From an uncultured Aquimarina sp. (GTDB taxonomy: Bacteria > Bacteroidota > Bacteroidia > Flavobacteriales > Flavobacteriaceae), in the NCBI GenBank assembly GCA_947493035.1, contig CANLOW010000011.1, forward strand, positions 1 to 55,870: a DNA stretch of 55,870 nt. The letters are read 5' to 3'. The position numbers and the translations under genes were made by a program. A model generated the notes under the pieces. That model saw only the letters and a program-made list of their open reading frames with translations. It was not told the origin of the DNA and made no database searches. Below are positions 34,541-42,430 of this stretch, piece after piece (position 1 is the stretch's first letter; each line of letters begins with the position of its first letter).

Positions 34541-34552
34541 CAAATATATTTG
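34541..34552. promoter_or_regulatory. symmetric -7 element shared by two divergent genes
   Basis: CAAATATATTTG is its own reverse complement and so gives TATATTTG on both strands. On the minus strand it is about 17 bases before the acyltransferase ATG; on the plus strand it is about 39 before the rhomboid ATG. For the plus strand a TTTG at 34518-34521 lies 23 bases away. Confidence 0.5.
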
Positions 34553-34590
34553 AAATTGAATTAACTTGCTTAATGTTTAATTGAAAGCTT

Positions 34591-35241
34591 ATGTCAGGAT
34601 TACCTATTGTACTTATATTGATATTACTTGCCAATGTTTTGTTTTCGATGGCAGGATTCAAAGATCAAACATTGTTTAGAAAGTATATGTTTCAAATAGC
34701 TCCTATTAAAGCAGGTGAGCAATTACGAATGTTTACTTCAGCTTTTCTTCATGCAGATTGGATGCATCTTATTTTTAACATGTATACATTGTATATTTTT
34801 GCTCCTATCGTTATTAGTCAATTAGGAGATGTTAATTTCTTGCTTATTTATTTAGGAAGTCTATTACTAGGTAATTTATTGTCTTTTCTATTTCATAAAA
34901 ATGAGCCTTATTATAGCGCTATAGGTGCTAGTGGTGCGGTTTCGGGAATATTATATGCTTCAATTCTAATATTTCCTGATATGAGTCTGTATTTGTTTTT
35001 TATTCCTATACCAATTCCTGCATATATTTTCGGAATTGGGTATTTAGTTTACTCTATTTATGGGATGAAAAATCAACATGATAATATAGGACATGATGCG
35101 CATTTTGGTGGTGCAGCAGGAGGTTATATACTTACACTGTTTTTGCAACCTTCTATTATAGTAGCAAGCCCGTTTTTTGTTAGTTTGTTAGCAATACCTA
35201 TTGTTATTCTATTTGTATTAATAAAAACAGGAAAGATTTAG
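34591..35241 (+). CDS. rhomboid intramembrane serine protease
   Basis: 216 residues with about six membrane helices. Ser114 (in GASGAVSG) and His171 (in DAHFGGAAGGY) form the catalytic dyad; HADWMHLIFNMYTLYIF near 54-70 is the conserved second-helix region. Cleaves membrane helices; the substrate is unknown. Divergent from the acyltransferase, convergent with the DUF4294 gene. Confidence 0.92.
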   Translation: MSGLPIVLILILLANVLFSMAGFKDQTLFRKYMFQIAPIKAGEQLRMFTSAFLHADWMHLIFNMYTLYIFAPIVISQLGDVNFLLIYLGSLLLGNLLSFLFHKNEPYYSAIGASGAVSGILYASILIFPDMSLYLFFIPIPIPAYIFGIGYLVYSIYGMKNQHDNIGHDAHFGGAAGGYILTLFLQPSIIVASPFFVSLLAIPIVILFVLIKTGKI

Positions 35242-35282
35242 AGGTGTTCTTTTAAAGAATATTAAATTGTAATAATTGTTTT

Positions 35283-35963
35283 CTATTTGCTGGGAGGAGC
35301 TTCCCATTTCTTTCGAAGTTCTAATAAATCAATATCAAAAGCTGCTGGTTGAGGCTTTATTTTATCATTTAAAATACTTTCATAAAGAATGTATTCGATG
35401 AGGTAATCTTGGTAAACTTCTTCTGGTCTAAAAGTATCTTTTAGAGACAACTTAAATAGTTGAGCTGTTTTTTGATAGAAAAAAGCTTTAACACCACTAC
35501 GATATTCTTTGATGAGGTCAAACATAGTGTTTCCTGTTTGACGATGAATTAATTTTATTAGAATTCTACCCTCAGAGCGTTTCATTTTTTTTACTTCTAC
35601 AGTAAATTTATCTTCAAAATATCGCTGCATTTGCTTTACGTACTTACGACGATGACGTTTCTTTTTTATATCTGTTAAATTGTTATTTAATGCTGTTAGT
35701 GTATCCGCAGCAAGTTTAGCATATGGATATACTTTTTTTACTTTTCTTTTTAGGTTAAGATAACGACGGTAATTTTCTGAGCCTCCACTGATTTTAGGGG
35801 CTTTTACAATAATAGTTTCTGTTAAAGGAATAGCAGTATATGATATAGTGTCTCCTACAAACATAAATTCTTCTTGCTCTTTTTCGAGAGAAGGAATAGA
35901 ATCTTGCTGCCCATACAAATTGAATAAAGACAAAAAAGAAAATAAAAGAAAGAATAGCTTCAT
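35283..35963 (-). CDS. DUF4294 protein, secreted
   Basis: 226 residues. Signal peptide at about 1-18 (SLFNLYGQ). The central segment RRYLNLKRKVKKVYPYAKLA and the basic KKKRHRRKYVKQMQRYFEDKF fit DUF4294, a Bacteroidota family of unknown function. The mature chain is highly charged and mostly helical. Confidence 0.82.
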   Translation of the reverse strand: MKLFFLLFSFLSLFNLYGQQDSIPSLEKEQEEFMFVGDTISYTAIPLTETIIVKAPKISGGSENYRRYLNLKRKVKKVYPYAKLAADTLTALNNNLTDIKKKRHRRKYVKQMQRYFEDKFTVEVKKMKRSEGRILIKLIHRQTGNTMFDLIKEYRSGVKAFFYQKTAQLFKLSLKDTFRPEEVYQDYLIEYILYESILNDKIKPQPAAFDIDLLELRKKWEAPPSK

Positions 35964-36059
35964 ATCTATTAAACCAATAAAAACTGTACCAAAAATAGTA
36001 ATATCGAATACTAAATGTAGTTCTTAATGATTAAATTCGTTAAAATTTGATTTAAAATT

Positions 36060-37151
36060 ATGAGTAAAGAAAGTATACTTAATGAAGCGTCGATGGCGTT
36101 TTTGGAAAAATATTTAAATAATGCTTCTCCAACAGGTTACGAATGGGAAGGGCAAAAGATTTGGATGGATTACCTAAAGCCGTACGCGGATGAATTCATT
36201 ACAGATACTTATGGTACTGCAGTAGCAGTGATTAACCCTGAAGCAGATTTTAAAGTAGTTATCGAGGGACATGCCGATGAAATTTCATGGTATGTAAATT
36301 ATATTACTGATGATGGGCAAATTTATGTAATTCGTAATGGAGGGAGTGATCATCAGATAGCACCTTCAAAGAGAGTAAATATTCATACCAAAAAAGGAAT
36401 AGTAAAAGGTTTGTTTGGTTGGCCAGCAATCCATACACGTAGAGGAGGAACAAAAGAGCAACCACCGAAACTAGATAATATCAGTATAGATGTAGGTTGT
36501 GCTACTAAAGACGAGGTATTAGCTCTTGGTGTGCACGTAGGTTGTGTAATTACATATCCTGATGAATTTATTGTACTTAACGAAAATAAATTTGTTTGTC
36601 GAGCTTTAGATAACCGAATGGGAGGATTTATGATTGCTGAGGTAGCAAGATTATTAAAGGAAAATAATGTTAAGTTACCATTTGGACTGTATGTGACAAA
36701 TTCTGTACAAGAGGAAATAGGCTTGAGAGGAGCAGAAATGATTACACAACGATTGAAACCAAATGTAGCGATTGTAACAGATGTGTGTCATGATACGACA
36801 ACACCAATGATTGATAAGAAAGCAGAAGGTGATAGTAAGATTGGTGATGGGCCAGTAATATCATATGCGCCAGCAATTCAACAAAACTTGAGAGATCGAA
36901 TTATTGATACTGCTGAGGCTAAAGGAATTCCTTTCCAACGTCATGCTTCAAGTAGAGCTACAGGTACGGATACAGATGCTTTTGCTTATAGTAATGGAGG
37001 GGTAGCTTCGGCTTTAATTTCATTGCCATTACGTTATATGCATACTACTGTAGAAATGGTGCATAGAGAAGATGTTGAAAATGTAATTCGATTGATCTAT
37101 GAAACCTTATTAACGATTAAAGCAGGAGAAACGTTTAGCTATTTCGATTAA
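36060..37151 (+). CDS. M42-family metallopeptidase
   Basis: 363 residues, cytosolic. Dinuclear aminopeptidase of the FrvX/TET type. Visible features: VVIEGHADEISW near 69-80 (metal His), CRALDNRMGGF near 180-190, NSVQEEIGLRGAE near 217-229 with the catalytic Glu pair, and TDVCHDTTTP near 242-251. Co-transcribed with the Nudix gene (5-base gap). Confidence 0.93.
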   Translation: MSKESILNEASMAFLEKYLNNASPTGYEWEGQKIWMDYLKPYADEFITDTYGTAVAVINPEADFKVVIEGHADEISWYVNYITDDGQIYVIRNGGSDHQIAPSKRVNIHTKKGIVKGLFGWPAIHTRRGGTKEQPPKLDNISIDVGCATKDEVLALGVHVGCVITYPDEFIVLNENKFVCRALDNRMGGFMIAEVARLLKENNVKLPFGLYVTNSVQEEIGLRGAEMITQRLKPNVAIVTDVCHDTTTPMIDKKAEGDSKIGDGPVISYAPAIQQNLRDRIIDTAEAKGIPFQRHASSRATGTDTDAFAYSNGGVASALISLPLRYMHTTVEMVHREDVENVIRLIYETLLTIKAGETFSYFD

Positions 37152-37156
37152 AAACG

Positions 37157-37705
37157 ATGGCAGATGAGCTAATAGATATTCTAAATAACAAAGGAGAACT
37201 TACTGGTGAAGTTCAGCTGAAATCCAAAGCCCATGAAAATGGGCTTTGGCATGCTAGCGCACAAATTTGGATTTTTACGGGTGAGGGTAACGTATTGTTA
37301 CAAAAAAGAGCTTTTGATAAAGAGACTTATCCCGGTCTTTGGGATATTTCTGTAGCAGGTCACTTATCTGTAAATGATACTCCTTTTTCAGCTGCTATAC
37401 GAGAAATAGAAGAGGAGATAGGTGTTGTGATTACAGTTAAAGATCTTATCTATTTAAAGGCTGTTAAAAGAGAAAAACGACCTAATAAAGAAATAATTGA
37501 TAAAGAGTTTAATCATCTTTTTTTAGTTAAAAAGGATATCTGCCTCACGGATATAACTTTACAAAAAGAAGAAGTAGCTTCGGTTAGGTTTAGTCACATA
37601 GATGATTTTTCAAGAGAAGTAGTAGATCAAAATGATATTTTTGTGCCACATGGGCTAGAATACTATGGTTATATTATAAGTGAGATAAGGAAGCATTTAA
37701 AGTAA
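37157..37705 (+). CDS. Nudix hydrolase
   Basis: 182 residues. Nudix box GX5EX7REUXEEXGU appears near 71-93 as GHLSVNDTP, then AIREIEEEIGV, with N in place of the first E. The N-terminus DELIDILNNKGELTGE fits the YfcD-like group related to isopentenyl-diphosphate isomerase. The substrate cannot be read from the sequence. 5 bases after the M42 gene. Confidence 0.88.
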   Translation: MADELIDILNNKGELTGEVQLKSKAHENGLWHASAQIWIFTGEGNVLLQKRAFDKETYPGLWDISVAGHLSVNDTPFSAAIREIEEEIGVVITVKDLIYLKAVKREKRPNKEIIDKEFNHLFLVKKDICLTDITLQKEEVASVRFSHIDDFSREVVDQNDIFVPHGLEYYGYIISEIRKHLK

Positions 37706-37774
37706 ATACTAATAAACTTTCATTTTAGTATTTTTACCTCCATGTTACATTCGATAACAACTAACAATTATAAA

Positions 37775-38890
37775 ATGAAAAAAGCGATTGGATTATTAGC
37801 AGCCTTGGCTGTTTTTTCATGTGAGCCGAAAGAAGAAGTAGGATTTGAAATTTCGGGAACACTAAAAGGATTTGATGACGGAGAAACGTTATATGTTAAT
37901 CAGGTAAGTAATTCTGGTAGAATGGCACCCATTGATTCTACAACAATTAAAGGAGAGAAATTTAATATATCATTACCTAAAGTAGCTTCTTCTGACTATA
38001 GTATACTTTCGTTTGGAAGTACTAGAGGTAATATTTTATTACTTTCAGAAAATGCAAAGATAGAGATAGAAGCCGAGAAGGGTAAGTTAGAAGATAGAAC
38101 AGTAAAAGGGGGTGAACAAAATCAAATTTTCACGACTTTCTACGAGTCTGTAAAAGGAATAGCAAAACAACAAGAATCATTAGCTAAGCAAAATCAAGAA
38201 GCTGTTAAATCAGCTAATTATCAAGAACAGGTAAGATTAGCAAAATTAAATGATTCGTTACAGCAAATCCAAAAAGATATTCGACTAAAGTATGCTAAGA
38301 ATGAACCTCAAAGTTTAGTGAATGTTATGGCTATAGCTGAATTAATGAACATGAATGTATTAAAGCCAAAGGAATTGAATTCGTTTTACGAGGCGTTAGA
38401 TGCGAATATTCGTGAAAGTAGATTGGGGAAACTAGTAGGAGATAATTTAGAGACAGCGATCAGTTCTAGTACTGAAATAGGAGATGAAGTAGCTGATTTC
38501 TTTGGTCCGAATACTGAAGGAGAGCCTACTTATTTAAAGAAAAATTTAGGGAAATTAACATTATTAGATTTCTGGGCTTCATGGTGTAAGCCGTGTCGTT
38601 ATGAAAACCCTAATGTTGTACGGGTTTATAATAAATACCATGATAAAGGGTTAGAAATCATTAGTATTTCTTTAGATAGAGATAAAGCAAAATGGATAAA
38701 AGCCATTGAGGATGATAAAATGAACTGGAAACATATTTCGAATCTTAAATTTTGGCAAGAACCTATTGCTAAGAAGTTTGGAGTGCGTTCGATTCCTGCT
38801 ACTTTTTTATTAGATGAAAATGGAGTAATCATAGCAAAAAACTTAAGAGGTCAAGCTTTAGAGGATAAAATAGCTGAGCTGTTGAAATAG
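37775..38890 (+). CDS. TlpA-like thioredoxin lipoprotein with DUF4369
   Basis: 371 residues from the ATG at 37775 (MKKAIGLLAALAVFSC); the in-frame ATG 11 codons earlier lacks a sensible signal. Lipidation at about Cys16. The N-terminal 100 residues fit the DUF4369 domain; a helical linker with many Gln and Lys follows (about 115-180). The C-terminal 140 residues are a thioredoxin domain with the redox pair in WASWCKPCRYENP and the cis-Pro in VRSIPATFLLDENG. Periplasmic thiol handling is likely, partner unknown. Confidence 0.9.
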   Translation: MKKAIGLLAALAVFSCEPKEEVGFEISGTLKGFDDGETLYVNQVSNSGRMAPIDSTTIKGEKFNISLPKVASSDYSILSFGSTRGNILLLSENAKIEIEAEKGKLEDRTVKGGEQNQIFTTFYESVKGIAKQQESLAKQNQEAVKSANYQEQVRLAKLNDSLQQIQKDIRLKYAKNEPQSLVNVMAIAELMNMNVLKPKELNSFYEALDANIRESRLGKLVGDNLETAISSSTEIGDEVADFFGPNTEGEPTYLKKNLGKLTLLDFWASWCKPCRYENPNVVRVYNKYHDKGLEIISISLDRDKAKWIKAIEDDKMNWKHISNLKFWQEPIAKKFGVRSIPATFLLDENGVIIAKNLRGQALEDKIAELLK

Positions 38891-38922
38891 CGTATTCTAT
38901 TTAGAAATCAAGATATTCTATG

Positions 38923-38956
38923 ACCGTCTTCATATTTTTTATGAAGACGGTTTTTT
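38923..38956 (+). terminator. terminator of the TlpA-like gene
   Basis: Arms ACCGTCTTCAT and ATGAAGACGGT with a 7-base loop, then six T. Confidence 0.85.
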
Positions 38957-39026
38957 GTAATTTATTGTCAGTAATCGTATTATACATTTTAAGGCTTAAA
39001 TTGTATAATACCCAAAAGGAATAATT

Positions 39027-39185
39027 ATGTCAAAAAAAGGAGCTCCAAAAAACACAGAAAATAAGGCGAAGCATACTAAGTTGATGAATCAAAAAGCAAA
39101 TAGAAAGAGACGTGAAAAAGAATTAAGAGCTTTGCGTTTAAAGGAAATTTCGAAAAGAGCAAACGAGGCTAAAAATAAAGAATAA
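39027..39185 (+). CDS. small, highly basic protein
   Basis: 52 residues starting MSKKGAPKNTENKAKHTK and ending ANEAKNKE. About one in three residues is Lys or Arg, with a run KANRKRREKELRALRLKEI likely to be a helix. AAAAGGAATAATT upstream provides an AAGGA Shine-Dalgarno-like site. It ends 4 bases before the OsmC gene, suggesting co-transcription. No family recognised; nucleic-acid or ribosome binding is a guess from the charge. Confidence 0.75.
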   Translation: MSKKGAPKNTENKAKHTKLMNQKANRKRREKELRALRLKEISKRANEAKNKE

Positions 39186-39189
39186 AACA

Positions 39190-39585
39190 ATGGCAGTGGT
39201 AAAAGTAAATATAGCACAATCAAAATATAAAACCGTTTTATCAAACGGAAGGCATCAGTTGATAGCAGATGAACCTTTGAGCTTAGAAGGAACAGATTTA
39301 GGGCCTACGCCTCACGAGCTACTATTGATGTCTTTGGGCAGTTGTATTGCGATAACACTTCGTATGTACGCCAATCGTAAAGAATGGCCTTTAGAAGAGG
39401 TTAAAATTGAATTGTCTCAAGAAAAAGTCATTAAAGAAAAGGAAACTATTCATCTTATAAAAAAGCGTATAGAATTTATAGGTGATTTAGATGAAAAGCA
39501 ACAGAAGCGTCTCTTAGGTGTTTCGGAAAAATGTCCTGTTCATAAAACGTTGTTAGGGGAGGTTAGTATTGAGACTGTATTTTAA
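39190..39585 (+). CDS. OsmC-family peroxiredoxin-like protein
   Basis: 131 residues. Two conserved cysteines, one in SLGSCIAITLRMYA near residue 53 and one in SEKCPVHKTL near 119, are the redox pair of the YhfA-like OsmC family, which reduces organic hydroperoxides or binds small molecules. Cytosolic. It follows a 52-residue basic protein by 4 bases. Confidence 0.9.
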   Translation: MAVVKVNIAQSKYKTVLSNGRHQLIADEPLSLEGTDLGPTPHELLLMSLGSCIAITLRMYANRKEWPLEEVKIELSQEKVIKEKETIHLIKKRIEFIGDLDEKQQKRLLGVSEKCPVHKTLLGEVSIETVF

Positions 39586-39723
39586 GTAATTAGATTAAAA
39601 TCGTATAGAATAGCAAAGGTAGTACCCAAATCAATAGCTGTCTTTTGCTGTTATTTTATATATCTTTATAGTGTTTTTTGTAATTATTTTGAAGATTTAA
39701 TTGCCCTTTCCTTTATTCTAAAC

Positions 39724-41127
39724 ATGAATTTAAAGTTCCCTCCAATTTTAGCTTTTTTAGGAATCAATAAGGTGATGTTGAATTATGCGCTACTTTTTTT
39801 AGTGTTACTTTTTAAGTGTTTTTCAGTAAATGCTCAAAAAATATATTATACACACCAGGATAAAACCTTACAAGAAATAAAAGCCTCTTCAATAGATTGG
39901 GAACCTTACACCGAAACAATTTATAATGGTATTGATAATGGAGTGTATTGGTTTAAGATTGAGTTAGAGTTAAGTAAGCCTCGTGTACTTAGTATTCCAG
40001 AATCTCATATTTCTAAAGCTCAATTATTTTATGAAAATTCAGAAATAAAAAAAGAAAGCGATACAAGATATGTAACTTTTATATTGGAAAGTCAAAGTGC
40101 TGCTGAGAAAAAATATTATTTAAAAGTAGATTGTTTGCTTGAAGGTAAAATCCCTTTAGAAATTAAAGATTATAGTAGTTTTTATAAGAACGAAATGAAA
40201 GACTATATGATCATAGGGCTTTATATAGGTATTGTGCTTTGTATTATATTATTTAATCTATTTTCATATATAACACTAAAAAATACAACTTACCTACATT
40301 ACATATTCATGGTAATCGGTATGTCAATCAATGCATTTTATAAGGATGGGATGACTGCTTTGCTTTTTGGAATAGAAGGTTTTAATGAAACTCACGAAAC
40401 TACATTTACAAGCATATTAGTAATTAGTTCCATCTTTTTTAGTACCAGCTATTTATCGTTAAATAACTATTTGCTAAAATTACGAAGAGTAGGGATTGTA
40501 GTAGCGATATTTAGTATACTTTCTAATATTATATATCAAGTAACTTTAAATTTTACTGCATTCATAACTACAGATATTTTGTATTTATTGGTGCTAGATA
40601 TTTTTTGGTTTTCTGGGGTGTTATTATGGAAGAAATCTCCCGATGCTCGCTTTTTTGCAATTGCTTATGGTATCCCTTTATTATTTGCGCATGATTATTA
40701 TATAAGTTCACATATAGGTATTTATGTATTCAATTTACCGCTACATTTTTACAAAGTAGGATCGGTATTCGAAATGATTGTATTTACCTATGCAATTATG
40801 TACCAATCAAAAAGATTAGCTGAAGAGAATGAGGTGATAAGGGAAAAGCTCTTAGAGTATACTGATAAATTAGATAAACAAAATTCAGATTTTAATAGAA
40901 CAAGTACAACAACAGAAGAGTTAATTGAGAAACACGGATTTACTATTAGAGAAATTGAAATATTAAAAAAAGTAGCTGATAAATTAACTAATAAAGAGAT
41001 AGCTAATAGTTTGTTTATATCTGAAAATACTGTAAAATTTCATATTCGTAATATTTTACAAAAATTGGAAGTAAAAAATAGGAAAGAAGCATCTAGTAAA
41101 TATCATAATTTTAATAACCCCAAATGA
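39724..41127 (+). CDS. membrane-anchored LuxR-type regulator (7TMR-DISM)
   Basis: 467 residues. A signal peptide is best explained by the in-frame ATG at 39775 (MLNYALLFLVLLFKCFS), so the true start may be there. Residues about 45-150 form the periplasmic 7TMR-DISMED2 domain, about 160-360 hold seven membrane helices, about 365-395 a coiled coil, and the last 62 residues a LuxR HTH (FTIREIEILKKVADKLTNKE then SENTVKFHIRNILQKL). It is thus a one-component sensor that binds DNA from the membrane, with no kinase or receiver domain. Confidence 0.88.
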   Translation: MNLKFPPILAFLGINKVMLNYALLFLVLLFKCFSVNAQKIYYTHQDKTLQEIKASSIDWEPYTETIYNGIDNGVYWFKIELELSKPRVLSIPESHISKAQLFYENSEIKKESDTRYVTFILESQSAAEKKYYLKVDCLLEGKIPLEIKDYSSFYKNEMKDYMIIGLYIGIVLCIILFNLFSYITLKNTTYLHYIFMVIGMSINAFYKDGMTALLFGIEGFNETHETTFTSILVISSIFFSTSYLSLNNYLLKLRRVGIVVAIFSILSNIIYQVTLNFTAFITTDILYLLVLDIFWFSGVLLWKKSPDARFFAIAYGIPLLFAHDYYISSHIGIYVFNLPLHFYKVGSVFEMIVFTYAIMYQSKRLAEENEVIREKLLEYTDKLDKQNSDFNRTSTTTEELIEKHGFTIREIEILKKVADKLTNKEIANSLFISENTVKFHIRNILQKLEVKNRKEASSKYHNFNNPK

Positions 41128-41400
41128 CCAAACTTGGTAAAAGGTGCTTGTTGTTCGATAAGTTTATATTAAAAAAATAAATAGCTGTTGATAACCTTCT
41201 TTTACGAGGTTTAAATATTTTATTTCAAGAATTTATAGTATTAAAAATCGGTGATATATAGTTGTTAATTTAATAATTATAGCTTCATTTTGAGCTCTTT
41301 TGTTTGCTTAGTTGTAGTAAAGGATGTGATAAGTGGTATTCATGTTGTTGGTGTTATTGTTAGGTGTAAATGACTCTTTTACAATGTTTTGTTATTGTGT

Positions 41401-41424
41401 GGGTAGTTAAAACTATCCTTTTTT
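41401..41424 (+). terminator. intrinsic terminator in the gap after the LuxR gene
   Basis: GGGTAGTT and AACTATCC arms (one wobble pair), two-base loop, then six T. It is 270 bases past the regulator's stop. Confidence 0.7.
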
Positions 41425-41691
41425 ATGAAGGTCGAATGGGGAGATTTAGTGTAGTTATATGTAATTTTGGTGATGTTATATTAGCTGCTAAAAATATTTT
41501 TTAGGATACAATTCTCTGGAGATTGATTAAGTCAATTAAAGGATATTATACTAGTAATCTGTTAATATTTTCTAGTCACTGTTTATAGACTCCATGAGAT
41601 AATATTTTATCAAATAAATAAGTTAGACCTAGATTGTAAATGATATTATAAAAGTAAAAACTGTGAAAAAGTAACCATATGATAGTTTTTG

Positions 41692-41722
41692 AAATAGGCA
41701 CCTCATTAGAGGTGCCTATTTT
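41692..41722 (+). terminator. strong intrinsic terminator in the gap
   Basis: 13 perfect base pairs (AAATAGGCACCTC with complement), ATTA loop, then T-rich. No gene lies upstream within 560 bases. Confidence 0.75.
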
Positions 41723-41861
41723 GTATATATGTTCTTCTTAATATATTTTAACTCCATATTCTTTAATTTCAATATGGATTCAAGCAGAAGCTCTTTTGGG
41801 TTAATCCTAGAGATTCCAATTGATCTTGATCTGTAAAGAGTTTAATTCTGTGTTTAAAAAC

Positions 41862-41897
41862 AAAAAAGCCTTCAAAATCTAAGATTAAGAAGGCTTT
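41862..41897 (-). terminator. terminator after the second tRNA-Leu copy
   Basis: Arms AAAGCCTTC and GAAGGCTTT; on the minus strand a T run follows. Confidence 0.7.
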
Positions 41898-41900
41898 AAG

Positions 41901-41984
41901 TACTCGGGACGGGACTTGAACCCGTACGTCCTAATGGACATTGGATTTTAAGTCCAACGTGTCTACCAATTCCACCACCCGAGC
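41901..41984 (-). tRNA. tRNA-Leu (anticodon TAA), distal copy
   Basis: 84 bases, class II. Acceptor GCTCGGG pairs with CCCGAGT; discriminator A. Anticodon loop CTTAAAA with stem TTGGA/TCCAA gives TAA, decoding UUA. TTCAAGT is the T-loop. Long variable arm is present. CCA not encoded. Identical in sequence to the copy at 42127. Confidence 0.95.
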
Positions 41985-42092
41985 GTGGATGTTTTTACTT
42001 TAGTGTATATTTCGATATTTATCGAAATTATTACAAAAGTGTGGATATTTTTTAAGAAAGAACTACTATATAGTATTGTAATTTGATAAATA

Positions 42093-42126
42093 AAAGCCTT
42101 AAAAACGTGAGTTTATAAGGCTTTTG
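42093..42126 (-). terminator. terminator between the two tRNA-Leu copies
   Basis: AAAAGC(C)TTA with TAAGCTTTT, one bulged base; on the minus strand a T run follows. Weaker than the one after the distal copy. Confidence 0.55.
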
Positions 42127-42210
42127 TACTCGGGACGGGACTTGAACCCGTACGTCCTAATGGACATTGGATTTTAAGTCCAACGTGTCTACCAATTCCA
42201 CCACCCGAGC
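42127..42210 (-). tRNA. tRNA-Leu (anticodon TAA), proximal copy
   Basis: 84 bases, same sequence as the copy at 41901-41984. Acceptor, anticodon TAA and T-loop as there. The two are 142 bases apart. Confidence 0.95.
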
Positions 42211-42238
42211 GGACAATATTATATAAGAAGTTTCTCAG

Positions 42239-42310
42239 AGCGAAAGACGGGATTTGAACCCGCGACCCCCACCTTGGCAAGGTGATGCTCTACCCCTGAG
42301 CTACTTTCGC
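42239..42310 (-). tRNA. tRNA-Gly (anticodon GCC)
   Basis: 72 bases. Acceptor GCGAAAG/CTTTCGC, D-stem GCTC/GAGC, anticodon loop TTGCCAA giving GCC, T-arm GCGGGTTCAAATCCCGT, discriminator T. First gene of the cluster by transcription direction. Confidence 0.95.
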
Positions 42311-42430
42311 AATTTTAAAGAACTTAACAACGTTTATGCGTTGTGCGGGTGCAAATTTACAACCTTTATTTTATTTGACAAGAATTAAAAAGGAAAAAAA
42401 TTAACCAAAATGAAATTTTCCTGTGCTAGT

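Larger units (their letters stand above)
41128..41861. other. gene-free stretch before the tRNA cluster
   Basis: No convincing ORF on either strand over about 730 bases. Two strong intrinsic terminators (41401-41424 and 41692-41722) point to at least one unannotated transcript. A TAATTTTG box at 41462-41469 could be a -7 element, but has no clear -33 partner. Confidence 0.6.

Noticed and set aside
41901..42210. Two identical 84-base sequences with a spacer, reminiscent of CRISPR repeats
   Set aside because: They fold as class II tRNA-Leu genes and there are only two copies with no cas genes.
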